A stretch of 64,000 bases of DNA from Frigoribacterium faeni (GTDB lineage Bacteria > Actinomycetota > Actinomycetes > Actinomycetales > Microbacteriaceae): assembly GCF_007988805.1 (NCBI RefSeq), contig NZ_BJUV01000006.1, positions 62,001 to 126,000 of the forward strand. Reading direction: 5' to 3'. Position numbers and translations under genes: made by a program. The notes beneath the pieces are model-generated. The model was not told the DNA's origin, searched no databases, and worked only from the letters and a program-made list of their open reading frames with translations. Shown piece after piece: positions 43,913 through 51,537 of the stretch. Every line of letters starts with the position of its first letter. Positions within the stretch are counted from its first letter, which is position 1.

Positions 43913-45157
43913 ATGGCCGGGGTGTGGGTGGCGCCGAAGTCGGCCGTGACGGGGGACTCGGGACGGGTGCTGGTGATGGCGGAGCGCTTCCGGTCGACGG
44001 CGGAGTCGATCCGGAGCGCGGCGCGGTCCCTGCGGGCGTTGGACGACGGCGGATCGTCGAGCGACGCGGTCGACGCCTTCATGAAGAAGGCGGGGGAGCT
44101 GGCGGGGCAGTTGGGGCGCGCGGAAGGCCGGTACGAGGCGACGGGGTCGGCGCTGTCGGTGTACGCGGGGTCGTTGGAGTCGGCGCAGCAGTCGGCGGGG
44201 CGTGCGTTGCGCGAGTACGAGGTCGCGGTCGACGACGAGGAGGCGCACGAACGTCAGGCGCGTCAGTACCGCGGTCGGGCCCTGCTCGAGACGGATGACG
44301 AGTCGAAGCGGTACTTCGAGGATCAGGCTCGGCTGCACGAGGCGAAGAGCGACGACGCGCGGGCGAGGATGTCGTCGTACGGGCGCGTGGTCGACGAGGC
44401 CCACGAGGCGGTCGCGGCGGCGGCCGCTCTCGCGATCTCGCGGATCGACGACGCGACCGGCGACGGACTGCGCGACTCGGTCTTCGACGACATCGGCGGT
44501 GTCGCCGGGGTGGCGTACGAGGGGTTCCAAACGTGGATGGTGGAGAACGACACGTGGATCAGTCAGGTCTCCTTTCTTCTCGATGTCGTCGGTCTCGTCC
44601 TGACCGCGGGCGCCGTGATCTTCCCCGTCTTGGCACCGTTTGCGATCGCCGCGATGGTCGTCTCCCTGGCGTTGTCCGTCGCCCGGGCCGCGGCCGGGAC
44701 AGGCACTCTGACCGCTGTGGCCCTCAATCTGTTCTCGGTCGTCACGTTCGGCATCGGTAAGGGGCTCGTGGTGAGTGCCCGTGCCGGAGCCAGAGGTGTC
44801 GCTGCGAACCGTGTGACGAATCTCGTCGGGCAGGGGTATTCGCCGCGATTCGCGACTCAGTGGGTCGGGCGTTCTCTAGAGCGGGCCCGGCCCACGATCG
44901 GTAGCCGGATCCTGTTGAAGTCCCTGGGCGACGTCGACGTTGCGCGGATCACGCATTTCTTGCGCGCCGGCCGGCCAGGTTGGTCTCCATCCGAGGCGGA
45001 GCAAGTGATGCAGATACTTCGGAAGCTCAAGTCCGTGCGAATCCTGGCTGCCGTCAACACTGCCAAGTCGAGCGCCGCGATCGTCGACACCCTGAGAACA
45101 CCCGTTGCGACGACACCTCTGGGCCGCATGCGGACTGTTCAAAGGCGCATCGCGTGA
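43913..45157 (+). CDS. Toxin-like protein with T7SS-secretion domain
   Basis: The 414-residue protein starts with a region (about 10-115) like the actinobacterial T7SS-secreted-protein domain: GDSGRVLVMAERFRSTAESI, VDAFMKKAGELAGQLGRAEGRYEAT, ALSVYAGSLESAQQSAGRAL. A charged coiled-coil stretch (about 115-190) follows, then two or three hydrophobic segments (about 220-290). The last 120 residues are basic and unrecognised. GC falls to about 55-63% toward its 3' end, typical of an exchanged toxin tip. A membrane-acting toxin is possible; no enzyme motif is visible. The TGA overlaps the next GTG. Confidence 0.6.
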   Translation: MAGVWVAPKSAVTGDSGRVLVMAERFRSTAESIRSAARSLRALDDGGSSSDAVDAFMKKAGELAGQLGRAEGRYEATGSALSVYAGSLESAQQSAGRALREYEVAVDDEEAHERQARQYRGRALLETDDESKRYFEDQARLHEAKSDDARARMSSYGRVVDEAHEAVAAAAALAISRIDDATGDGLRDSVFDDIGGVAGVAYEGFQTWMVENDTWISQVSFLLDVVGLVLTAGAVIFPVLAPFAIAAMVVSLALSVARAAAGTGTLTAVALNLFSVVTFGIGKGLVVSARAGARGVAANRVTNLVGQGYSPRFATQWVGRSLERARPTIGSRILLKSLGDVDVARITHFLRAGRPGWSPSEAEQVMQILRKLKSVRILAAVNTAKSSAAIVDTLRTPVATTPLGRMRTVQRRIA

Positions 45158-45720
45158 CGGAAAGCAAGGCCATGAGACGGCCCGCGCAGATGCGAATTTC
45201 CCGACGAGGAATGCCTTCCATGCGGCGTGGATTCGCTGGTCTTTTCTTCGGCGCATCAGCACTGATCTGCATGGGCACCTTTCTCGGCACGATGGCCGGG
45301 CTGTCCATCTACTCGATCGTGCTTCAGGCCAACGGGTCTGAAGCACCGACGGTGCAGGAATTGGTGCACTCAGGCGAGGCATGGCCTCCACTCGTCGTGC
45401 CGACAGTAACGATCTGGATGACGATTCCAGGTCTCGTCTTCGGTTCCGTCTACGCGATCGTCGTCAGACACGCGCGCGATTTCTTCTTCGAGCCGTGGTT
45501 CGTCACGTTCTTTCTGGCGCTCGACGCCTTCTTCGCCATCGAGTTCGCCCGGATCTTCCCGGACACCCCCGAGTGGCCTCGGGATTCGTTCTGGGCGGGT
45601 GTCATCCTGATCATCGCCGCCGTCCCCGTCGGGGTTCTCGCCGTTCAGCGGTTCGCCGCCGGTGTCGTCGGCTTCGTCCGTGACCAGGGGGAGGTGCGGC
45701 GTGCTCGACGTGGCGACTGA
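45154..45720 (+). CDS. Four-helix membrane protein, possible immunity protein
   Basis: The 188-residue protein has a basic start (MRRPAQMRISRRGMPSMRRG) and about four hydrophobic segments (GLFFGASALICMGTFLGTMAG; TVTIWMTIPGLVFGSVYAI; FVTFFLALDAFFAIEFA; WAGVILIIAAVPVGVLAV). The GTG start overlaps the toxin-like gene by four bases. Both share the lower GC. Membrane immunity proteins are known partners of membrane-depolarising type VII toxins (for example TspA/TsaI of S. aureus), which is why that role is suggested. It resembles no family I can name. Confidence 0.55.
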   Translation: MTESKAMRRPAQMRISRRGMPSMRRGFAGLFFGASALICMGTFLGTMAGLSIYSIVLQANGSEAPTVQELVHSGEAWPPLVVPTVTIWMTIPGLVFGSVYAIVVRHARDFFFEPWFVTFFLALDAFFAIEFARIFPDTPEWPRDSFWAGVILIIAAVPVGVLAVQRFAAGVVGFVRDQGEVRRARRGD

Positions 45721-46357
45721 CCACGAGCCTGCCGACCGGGAGGCGCGGTCCTACTCCCTCGTCGTCCCGCCCGGGTTCATCCGCATTCCCGGCGACGCGT
45801 CGACGGCGCCGGAGGAAGTCCTCGAGCAGCTGGCCTTCGAGGGGGAGGTGCCCGCGTCGACCGACGAGTTCGTGACCTTCTTGAACGAGGTCGAGAGCCA
45901 CGATCCGCACCGGGTCGTCCAGGAGTCGTACGTCGCCGTGAGCGACGCCTTCGCCACGGATCTGCGATGCAGCTTCGTCGTGGCGCGGCTCCCGGTGAAG
46001 GACCCGACCCGCGGCGATCTCGACGCCCTGCTCCTGTCCCGTGTGCAACGAGGCGCCACCGCGATGTCCTTGGGAGGCGAACCCGCAGTCGTGTGGGAGT
46101 CAGACGCAGGTGACGTCCGAACGGTGGGCTCACGGCGAAGCCGCCTCCTCCGACGACGAACGGTGCTCGGACGCATCCGAGGCAGCCGTCTCGCCCTGAT
46201 CGCGGTGTCGCTCACCGTGACGGCGCCCGCCCGGGACGAGCGACCCGACGACGACACCGTCGCCGCCGCGTTCGCCGAGCTCTTCGACGCCGTCGCGACG
46301 ACCTTCCGCTGGATCGACGGGCAGGGGGCCGTCATCAGCGATCGGCCCACGACGTGA
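45701..46357 (+). CDS. Unknown protein of type VII-like locus (1)
   Basis: The 218-residue soluble protein begins with GTG after GGGGGAGG and overlaps the membrane-protein gene by 20 bases. It reads SYSLVVPPGFIRIPGD, then FVVARLPVKDPTRGD, GGEPAVVWESDAGDV, and ends FDAVATTFRWIDG. The layout (P-x-G-F/W near the start, a middle strand pair, a final helix) suggests a Mog1/PsbP- or LpqN-like fold, but no family is recognised. The next gene has a similar layout. It may be an accessory or chaperone factor of the secretion locus. Confidence 0.6.
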   Translation: MLDVATDHEPADREARSYSLVVPPGFIRIPGDASTAPEEVLEQLAFEGEVPASTDEFVTFLNEVESHDPHRVVQESYVAVSDAFATDLRCSFVVARLPVKDPTRGDLDALLLSRVQRGATAMSLGGEPAVVWESDAGDVRTVGSRRSRLLRRRTVLGRIRGSRLALIAVSLTVTAPARDERPDDDTVAAAFAELFDAVATTFRWIDGQGAVISDRPTT

Positions 46358-46448
46358 CCGGGCGGCACGGCCGCCGGGGCCGATGCTCCGATTCCGGCAG
46401 AGCGGACTCGAGCCACGAAACCACCCACCACAACACAGAGAGACGACG

Positions 46449-47060
46449 ATGAACGAGACGACTACCCCCGATGCGGCTCCGATCCCGCCCGGGACCGCTG
46501 ACGTGATGATGGGTTACGACCCCGACCTCTGGGTGGCGCTGCCGACAGGCTGGCCCTTCAAGGGGCACGATTCGGCGACGACCTGGGTCGAGCTGACGCT
46601 CGGTGACATCTGCTCGCGCTCGCCCAGCATCACGCGCAGTCGCCGCCGGCATGCGCGGGCCGTGCTCGACTACCTGGCTCGATGGCCGTCCGAGGGGGAA
46701 TCACGATTCCTCCTCGCCCCGAACCTCGACGAGCTGACGGCGATCCTCCGCGTCCAGTACGCCTGGTGCGAGGGCGAGCGCGAGTCGATGCTCCGCCAGC
46801 TCGTGCTGGCCAGCGACCAGGACGCGGTCGAGCCGCCCGCCCTCGAGCGCTTCGCCTCCGAGGGACTCGGCGACGGCTGGCGAGGGGTCCGCTACAGCGA
46901 CACCGACGGAGTCCTCGAAGCGACCGCCGTCTACGCGTTCCGCTCGGAACCGTACGACCTCCGGATCAGCTGCCACGTCGGCCCGCCCGAGCTCGTCCCC
47001 GTCCTGATGCCGATCGTGGACGCGTTCGTCCACGGCACGAGCGTGGTGCCGGCCGAATGA
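46449..47060 (+). CDS. Unknown protein of type VII-like locus (2)
   Basis: The 203-residue soluble protein begins MNETTTPDAAPIPPG after GAGAGACG. Key segments are DLWVALPTGWPFKGHD, TAILRVQYAWCEGE, GWRGVRYSDTDGVLEATAVYAF and LMPIVDAFVHG. The order of segments parallels the preceding protein, so the two may be distant paralogues. Its stop overlaps the ATPase start by four bases, tying it to the secretion machinery. No function can be named. Confidence 0.6.
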   Translation: MNETTTPDAAPIPPGTADVMMGYDPDLWVALPTGWPFKGHDSATTWVELTLGDICSRSPSITRSRRRHARAVLDYLARWPSEGESRFLLAPNLDELTAILRVQYAWCEGERESMLRQLVLASDQDAVEPPALERFASEGLGDGWRGVRYSDTDGVLEATAVYAFRSEPYDLRISCHVGPPELVPVLMPIVDAFVHGTSVVPAE

Positions 47061-50000
47061 GAGTCGGTGCCACGGTCAGGCACGAACCGTCGCACCGCAC
47101 CGCCGACTTCGTCTGGGAGGTCGAGCCGACGACCACCCTCGGCGACGTCGTCGACCACGCCGCGGCACGGCTCGGCGTCCGAGACGACGTTCGTCGTCAC
47201 GTCGCCGTCGACGGACGGTACGTCGACCCGGGCTCCACCGTCGCCGATGCCGCGTTCGTCGACGGATCCGTGATCAGCTTCGGATCACCGCCCAGCATTC
47301 CGGCGCCGCCCGACGACCTGCCCACGGTGAGGATCATCGGCGGACCCGGCGCCGGCACGATCTTCGTGCTCGACCCCGGGATCGCCGTGATCGGGAGTGG
47401 AGGAGGCGCGACGATCGTCCTCGACGACCCCCACGTGCCTCCTCTGGCCGCCGCCCTCACCTTCGACGGGGCAGGCCGGTTCGTGATCGAACCGGCCGTC
47501 GGGCCCGACCACGACCTCGTCACGGGCAGCCGGACCGACGGCCTGACCGACGTGCTCGTCGACCGCCGGCGCATCACCACCGCCACCCCCGTCGACGACG
47601 ACTCGGTCATCACCATCGGCGGCACGCTCCTCGCCGTCACGAGCCGCGGGGGGCCTCTGGCCGCCACGACCGTCGCCGACGACGGGGGCCTCCTCGACTA
47701 CGCCCGGCCACCGCGCCTCCTGCCCGACGAGCCCCCGTCGGCGTTCCGCTACCCGCCGGAACCGCAGCCGCCCGCTCGACGGCCGCTCCCCATCGTCGCC
47801 GCCATCGCGCCTCTCGTCATGGCCGTCGTCATGGTGTCGGTCTTCGACAGCATGGGGTTCCTCGCCTTCGGCCTCATGTCGCCGGTCGTCCTGATCGGCA
47901 ACTACCTGTACGACCGGCGCAACGGCCGGATCTCGCACCGGCGACGCCTCGCCGACCACGAGGAGACCACGGCGGCCGTCGCCGCCGACGCGGCCGTCGC
48001 CGTCCGCGAGATCGAAGCCCGCCGACGGGCCAGCAGCCCCGATCCCGCCGCCCTGCTCGACATCGCGATGCGACGCCGTGCCCGCCTCTGGGAGCGTCGA
48101 CGCGCCCACGACGACCACCTCGCCGTGCGGATCGGCACCGCCGACGTACCGTCCGGAGTCACGGTCGAGGACCCCGCCGAACTCGAGCACCGCCGCGTCG
48201 TCGCCCGTGCGGCCCTCGACGTGCCCGTCTGCGTGACTCTCACCGAGCACGGCGTCGTGGGCCTCGCCGGCCGCACCGCCGACACGCGTTCACTCGCCAC
48301 CTGGCTCGTCGCCCAGCTCTGCGTGCTGCAGAGCCCTCGGGACGTCGAGATCGTGGTGCTCACCGACCCCGACGGGGTCGACAGCTGGTCGTGGCTGCGC
48401 TGGGTCCCGCACGCCCGCGGCGGCGAGAGCGCCGACCGCACCGTGCGGGTCGGCGTCGACGCCGCCACGGTCGCCCGCCGACTGGCCGAGCTGGGCAGGC
48501 TCGTCGACGCACGCGAGCGCGCCGTCCGAGAGAGCCCCGGCCACGACGTGACCACGGGGCCGGACATCGTCGTGGTCGTCGACGGGGCCCGCCGCCTCCG
48601 CACCCTGCCCGGGCTCGTCCCCCTCGTCCGAGACGGCCCCGCCGTGGGCGTCTACGCCATCTGCCTCGATGCGGACGCTCGCTCGCTCCCCGAGGAGTGC
48701 CTGGCCGTCGTCACCTGCGGGCGCTCGAGCCACACCGTCGCGGTCGATCGGTCGACCGGCGTCCAGAGCGTCCGGGCGGACCTCCTCCCTGCCGGCTGGC
48801 ACGACGCGGTGGCCCGGGGCCTCTCCCCCTTGGTCGACGTCGGCGAGGAGGACGATGCGGCGGGCCTGCCGACTCGTTCGCGCCTCCTCGACGTCCTCGA
48901 CCTGGACACCCCCACCGCCGCGTCGATCCGGGCTCGCTGGAACGTCACCTCTCCCACCACCGGCGTCGTCATCGGGCACGGCCTCGACGGTGCGTTCTCG
49001 TTCGACCTCCGAGTCGACGGCCCGCACGGTCTGGTGGCGGGCACCACGGGATCGGGCAAGTCGGAGCTCCTGCAGAGCATCGTCGCCTCGCTGGCGTCGT
49101 CGAACACTCCTGACGCCATGACCTTCGTCCTCATCGACTACAAGGGAGGCGCGGCATTCCGCGACCTGGCGGCCCTGCCGCACACCGTGGGCGTCGTGAC
49201 CGATCTCGACCCCCACCTCGTCGAGCGCGCACTCGACTCGCTCGGCGCGGAGCTGCGCCGCCGGGAGCACCTCCTCGCGGACGCCGGCGCCAAGGACATC
49301 GAGGACTACCTCGACCCCGGCCACGGCTCGACGACGGCGCCGACACTGCCCCGTCTCGTGATCGTCATCGACGAGTTCGCCAGCCTCGCCCGCGAACTGC
49401 CCGACTTCGTGACCGGCCTGGTGAACATCGCCCAACGGGGGCGTTCTCTCGGCATCCACCTCATCCTCGCCACGCAACGCCCCACCGGCGTCGTCACGGG
49501 AGACATCCGCGCGAACACGAACCTGCGCATCGCCCTCCGGGTGACCGACGCCGCCGAGAGCACCGACGTGATCGACGCCTCCGACGCGGCCGGGATCTCG
49601 AAGGCGAACCCGGGCCGGGCCTTCGCCCGCCTCGGCGCCGGCGCCCTCCTGCCGTTCCAGGCGGGCCGCGTCGGGGGACGTGCACCGGGCGCCGTCGCGC
49701 CCGTGGCACGCCGGCTGTGGGGTGCCGTCGTCGAGACGGGCTCGCTCGGCCACCCGCCACCCGGACCTCCCGAGGAGGCGCGGGTCGACCGCGCCGACGA
49801 GACCGACCTCGTGCAGCTGGTCGCCGCCATCGCCGCGGCCGAGGTCGATCGGGGAGGAGCCCCGCCGCACCGCCCCTGGCTCGACGCCCTGCCGGACGCG
49901 GTGACCCTCGAGGAGATCCGCCGCCAGGGTCTCGACACAGGCGGACCACGGGCCACGGCGGACGAGCCGGGTGCGCTCGCCCCGCTGCTCTTCGGTCTCG

Positions 50001-51490
50001 AGGACCACCCCGACCGGCAGTCGCGCGCCGCGGCCGTCCTCGACCTGGACCTCGACGGGCACCTGTTCATCGCCGGTTCGGCGCGGAGCGGGCGCTCGCA
50101 GGCGCTCCGGGCGCTCGCGGCGTCCATCGCGAGCGGCACCTCGGCGGCCGACGTGCACCTCTACGGGCTCGATTGCGGCAGCGGAGCGCTGCTGCCGCTC
50201 GTCCAGCTGCCTCATGCCGGCGCCGTGGTCCAACGGACCGAGATCGAGCGGACGCGCCGTCTGCTCGCCCGACTCGTCCGGGAGTGCCACCGTCGTCAGG
50301 AGATCCTCGCGTCCGGCGGTCACGCCGGGGTCGTCGAACAACGACGCGGTGCGGCGGTCGCCGAACGCCTGCCGCATCTCGTGCTGCTGATCGACCGATG
50401 GGAGGGGTTCGTCTCCGCCCTGGGGGAGCTCGACGGCGGTCACCTCGTCGATCAGGTGACCTCCCTGCTCCGAGAGGGAGCGAGCGTCGGACTCCATCTC
50501 GTCGTCACCGGCGACCGCCAGCTCATCACCGGCCGCTTCTCGACCCTCGTGGACCGCAAGGTCATCTTGCGCCTGGCCGATCGCTCGGACTACGCGCTGG
50601 CCGGCCTCGACCCCCGGAGAGTGCCCGACGACGTCTCGGACGGGCGGGCCTTCGTCGCCGACTCGGGGGTGGAGCTGCAGATCGCGCTCATCGGGCCGGA
50701 CGCGTCGGGCCGGGCTCAGGCCGCCGACCTCGCGAGACTCGGCGCCGCCGCCTCCGAGCACGACGCCGGTCTCGCCTCCGCGCGTCGGCCGTTCCGGCTC
50801 GACCGCCTGGACGGCCCACTCGGCTTCGATGACGCCTGGGCGCGGAGGCGCGTGACCGGCACGGGAGGACTCTTCGCCCTCGTGGGCGTCGGGGGAGACG
50901 AGCTCACGGCCGTCGGCCCCGACCTGGCCGACGGCTCGGGCACGTTCATGATCGGCGGACCCGGTCGGAGCGGACGCAGCACGCTCCTGCTCAGCATCAT
51001 CAGGTCGCTCGTCGCGGTCGACGCGGAGGTGGTCGTGATGGCGCCGCGAGCATCGCCCCTGCGCCGTCTCGACGGCGCTCACGGGGTCCTGACCGTGCTG
51101 ACCGGAGCGAGGCCCACCGAGGCCGACGTCGCGCCGTGGTTCGACGACGGGCCCGGCAGGCGCGTGCTCGTCATCGACGACGCCGACCTCCTCCGCGACG
51201 CTCCGGTGTCGACCTGGCTGTCGAGATTCGTCACATCATGCTCCGATCGTGGTCAGGGTCTGGTCGTGGCGGGGTCGTCGGCCGAGCTGGCGACGGGGTT
51301 CGGGGGCTGGGTGGCGGACATCCGGCGCAATCGGTGCGGCGCCGTGCTGAGCCCGCAGTCGGCGGTCGACGGCGACGTCGTCGGTGCGGCCCTGCCGAAG
51401 AGCTCGCTCTCGAGTGCGCGCCGACTCGGCATCGCTCACGTGAACGTCGGGGCGGGTGAGGTGGTCCAGGTCCGCGTGCCGTTCGGCTGA
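47057..51490 (+). CDS. EssC/EccC-like type VII secretion ATPase
   Basis: The 1477-residue FtsK/SpoIIIE protein should power export of the WXG100 proteins. Residues 1-76 look like a ubiquitin-like (YukD-type) domain; an FHA-like domain spans about 90-205; two membrane helices lie at about 243-290. Three ATPase modules follow. D1 has intact Walker A GTTGSGKSE (about 662) and Walker B VIVIDEFASL (about 767), then LATQRPTG. D2 (AGSARSGRSQ, about 1005) and D3 (GGPGRSGRST, about 1298) have Arg in place of the P-loop Lys, so both look degenerate. FHA domains at the N-terminus recall Firmicutes EssC rather than mycobacterial EccC. The ATG overlaps the previous stop. Confidence 0.9.
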   Translation: MRVGATVRHEPSHRTADFVWEVEPTTTLGDVVDHAAARLGVRDDVRRHVAVDGRYVDPGSTVADAAFVDGSVISFGSPPSIPAPPDDLPTVRIIGGPGAGTIFVLDPGIAVIGSGGGATIVLDDPHVPPLAAALTFDGAGRFVIEPAVGPDHDLVTGSRTDGLTDVLVDRRRITTATPVDDDSVITIGGTLLAVTSRGGPLAATTVADDGGLLDYARPPRLLPDEPPSAFRYPPEPQPPARRPLPIVAAIAPLVMAVVMVSVFDSMGFLAFGLMSPVVLIGNYLYDRRNGRISHRRRLADHEETTAAVAADAAVAVREIEARRRASSPDPAALLDIAMRRRARLWERRRAHDDHLAVRIGTADVPSGVTVEDPAELEHRRVVARAALDVPVCVTLTEHGVVGLAGRTADTRSLATWLVAQLCVLQSPRDVEIVVLTDPDGVDSWSWLRWVPHARGGESADRTVRVGVDAATVARRLAELGRLVDARERAVRESPGHDVTTGPDIVVVVDGARRLRTLPGLVPLVRDGPAVGVYAICLDADARSLPEECLAVVTCGRSSHTVAVDRSTGVQSVRADLLPAGWHDAVARGLSPLVDVGEEDDAAGLPTRSRLLDVLDLDTPTAASIRARWNVTSPTTGVVIGHGLDGAFSFDLRVDGPHGLVAGTTGSGKSELLQSIVASLASSNTPDAMTFVLIDYKGGAAFRDLAALPHTVGVVTDLDPHLVERALDSLGAELRRREHLLADAGAKDIEDYLDPGHGSTTAPTLPRLVIVIDEFASLARELPDFVTGLVNIAQRGRSLGIHLILATQRPTGVVTGDIRANTNLRIALRVTDAAESTDVIDASDAAGISKANPGRAFARLGAGALLPFQAGRVGGRAPGAVAPVARRLWGAVVETGSLGHPPPGPPEEARVDRADETDLVQLVAAIAAAEVDRGGAPPHRPWLDALPDAVTLEEIRRQGLDTGGPRATADEPGALAPLLFGLEDHPDRQSRAAAVLDLDLDGHLFIAGSARSGRSQALRALAASIASGTSAADVHLYGLDCGSGALLPLVQLPHAGAVVQRTEIERTRRLLARLVRECHRRQEILASGGHAGVVEQRRGAAVAERLPHLVLLIDRWEGFVSALGELDGGHLVDQVTSLLREGASVGLHLVVTGDRQLITGRFSTLVDRKVILRLADRSDYALAGLDPRRVPDDVSDGRAFVADSGVELQIALIGPDASGRAQAADLARLGAAASEHDAGLASARRPFRLDRLDGPLGFDDAWARRRVTGTGGLFALVGVGGDELTAVGPDLADGSGTFMIGGPGRSGRSTLLLSIIRSLVAVDAEVVVMAPRASPLRRLDGAHGVLTVLTGARPTEADVAPWFDDGPGRRVLVIDDADLLRDAPVSTWLSRFVTSCSDRGQGLVVAGSSAELATGFGGWVADIRRNRCGAVLSPQSAVDGDVVGAALPKSSLSSARRLGIAHVNVGAGEVVQVRVPFG

Positions 51491-51494
51491 GACC

Positions 51495-51532
51495 GGTGCG
51501 AGCGGGAGGGCGGCGGCCCGCCCGCCCGCACC
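51495..51532. terminator. Hairpin between ATPase and adhesin genes
   Basis: GGTGCG and CGCACC, with mostly paired G- and C-rich inner arms, form a long stem in the 47-base gap between the convergent genes. It could stop transcription from both sides. Confidence 0.7.
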
Positions 51533-51537
51533 TCGGT

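Noticed and set aside
44500-45720. Insertion sequence as the cause of the lower-GC patch
   Set aside because: No transposase, terminal inverted repeats or target duplication is visible; the genes continue with tight overlaps.
48290-51082. A 930-codon minus-strand frame over the secretion ATPase gene
   Set aside because: The opposite frame has clear ATPase motifs, a proper start overlap and codon bias; this one shows no domain.
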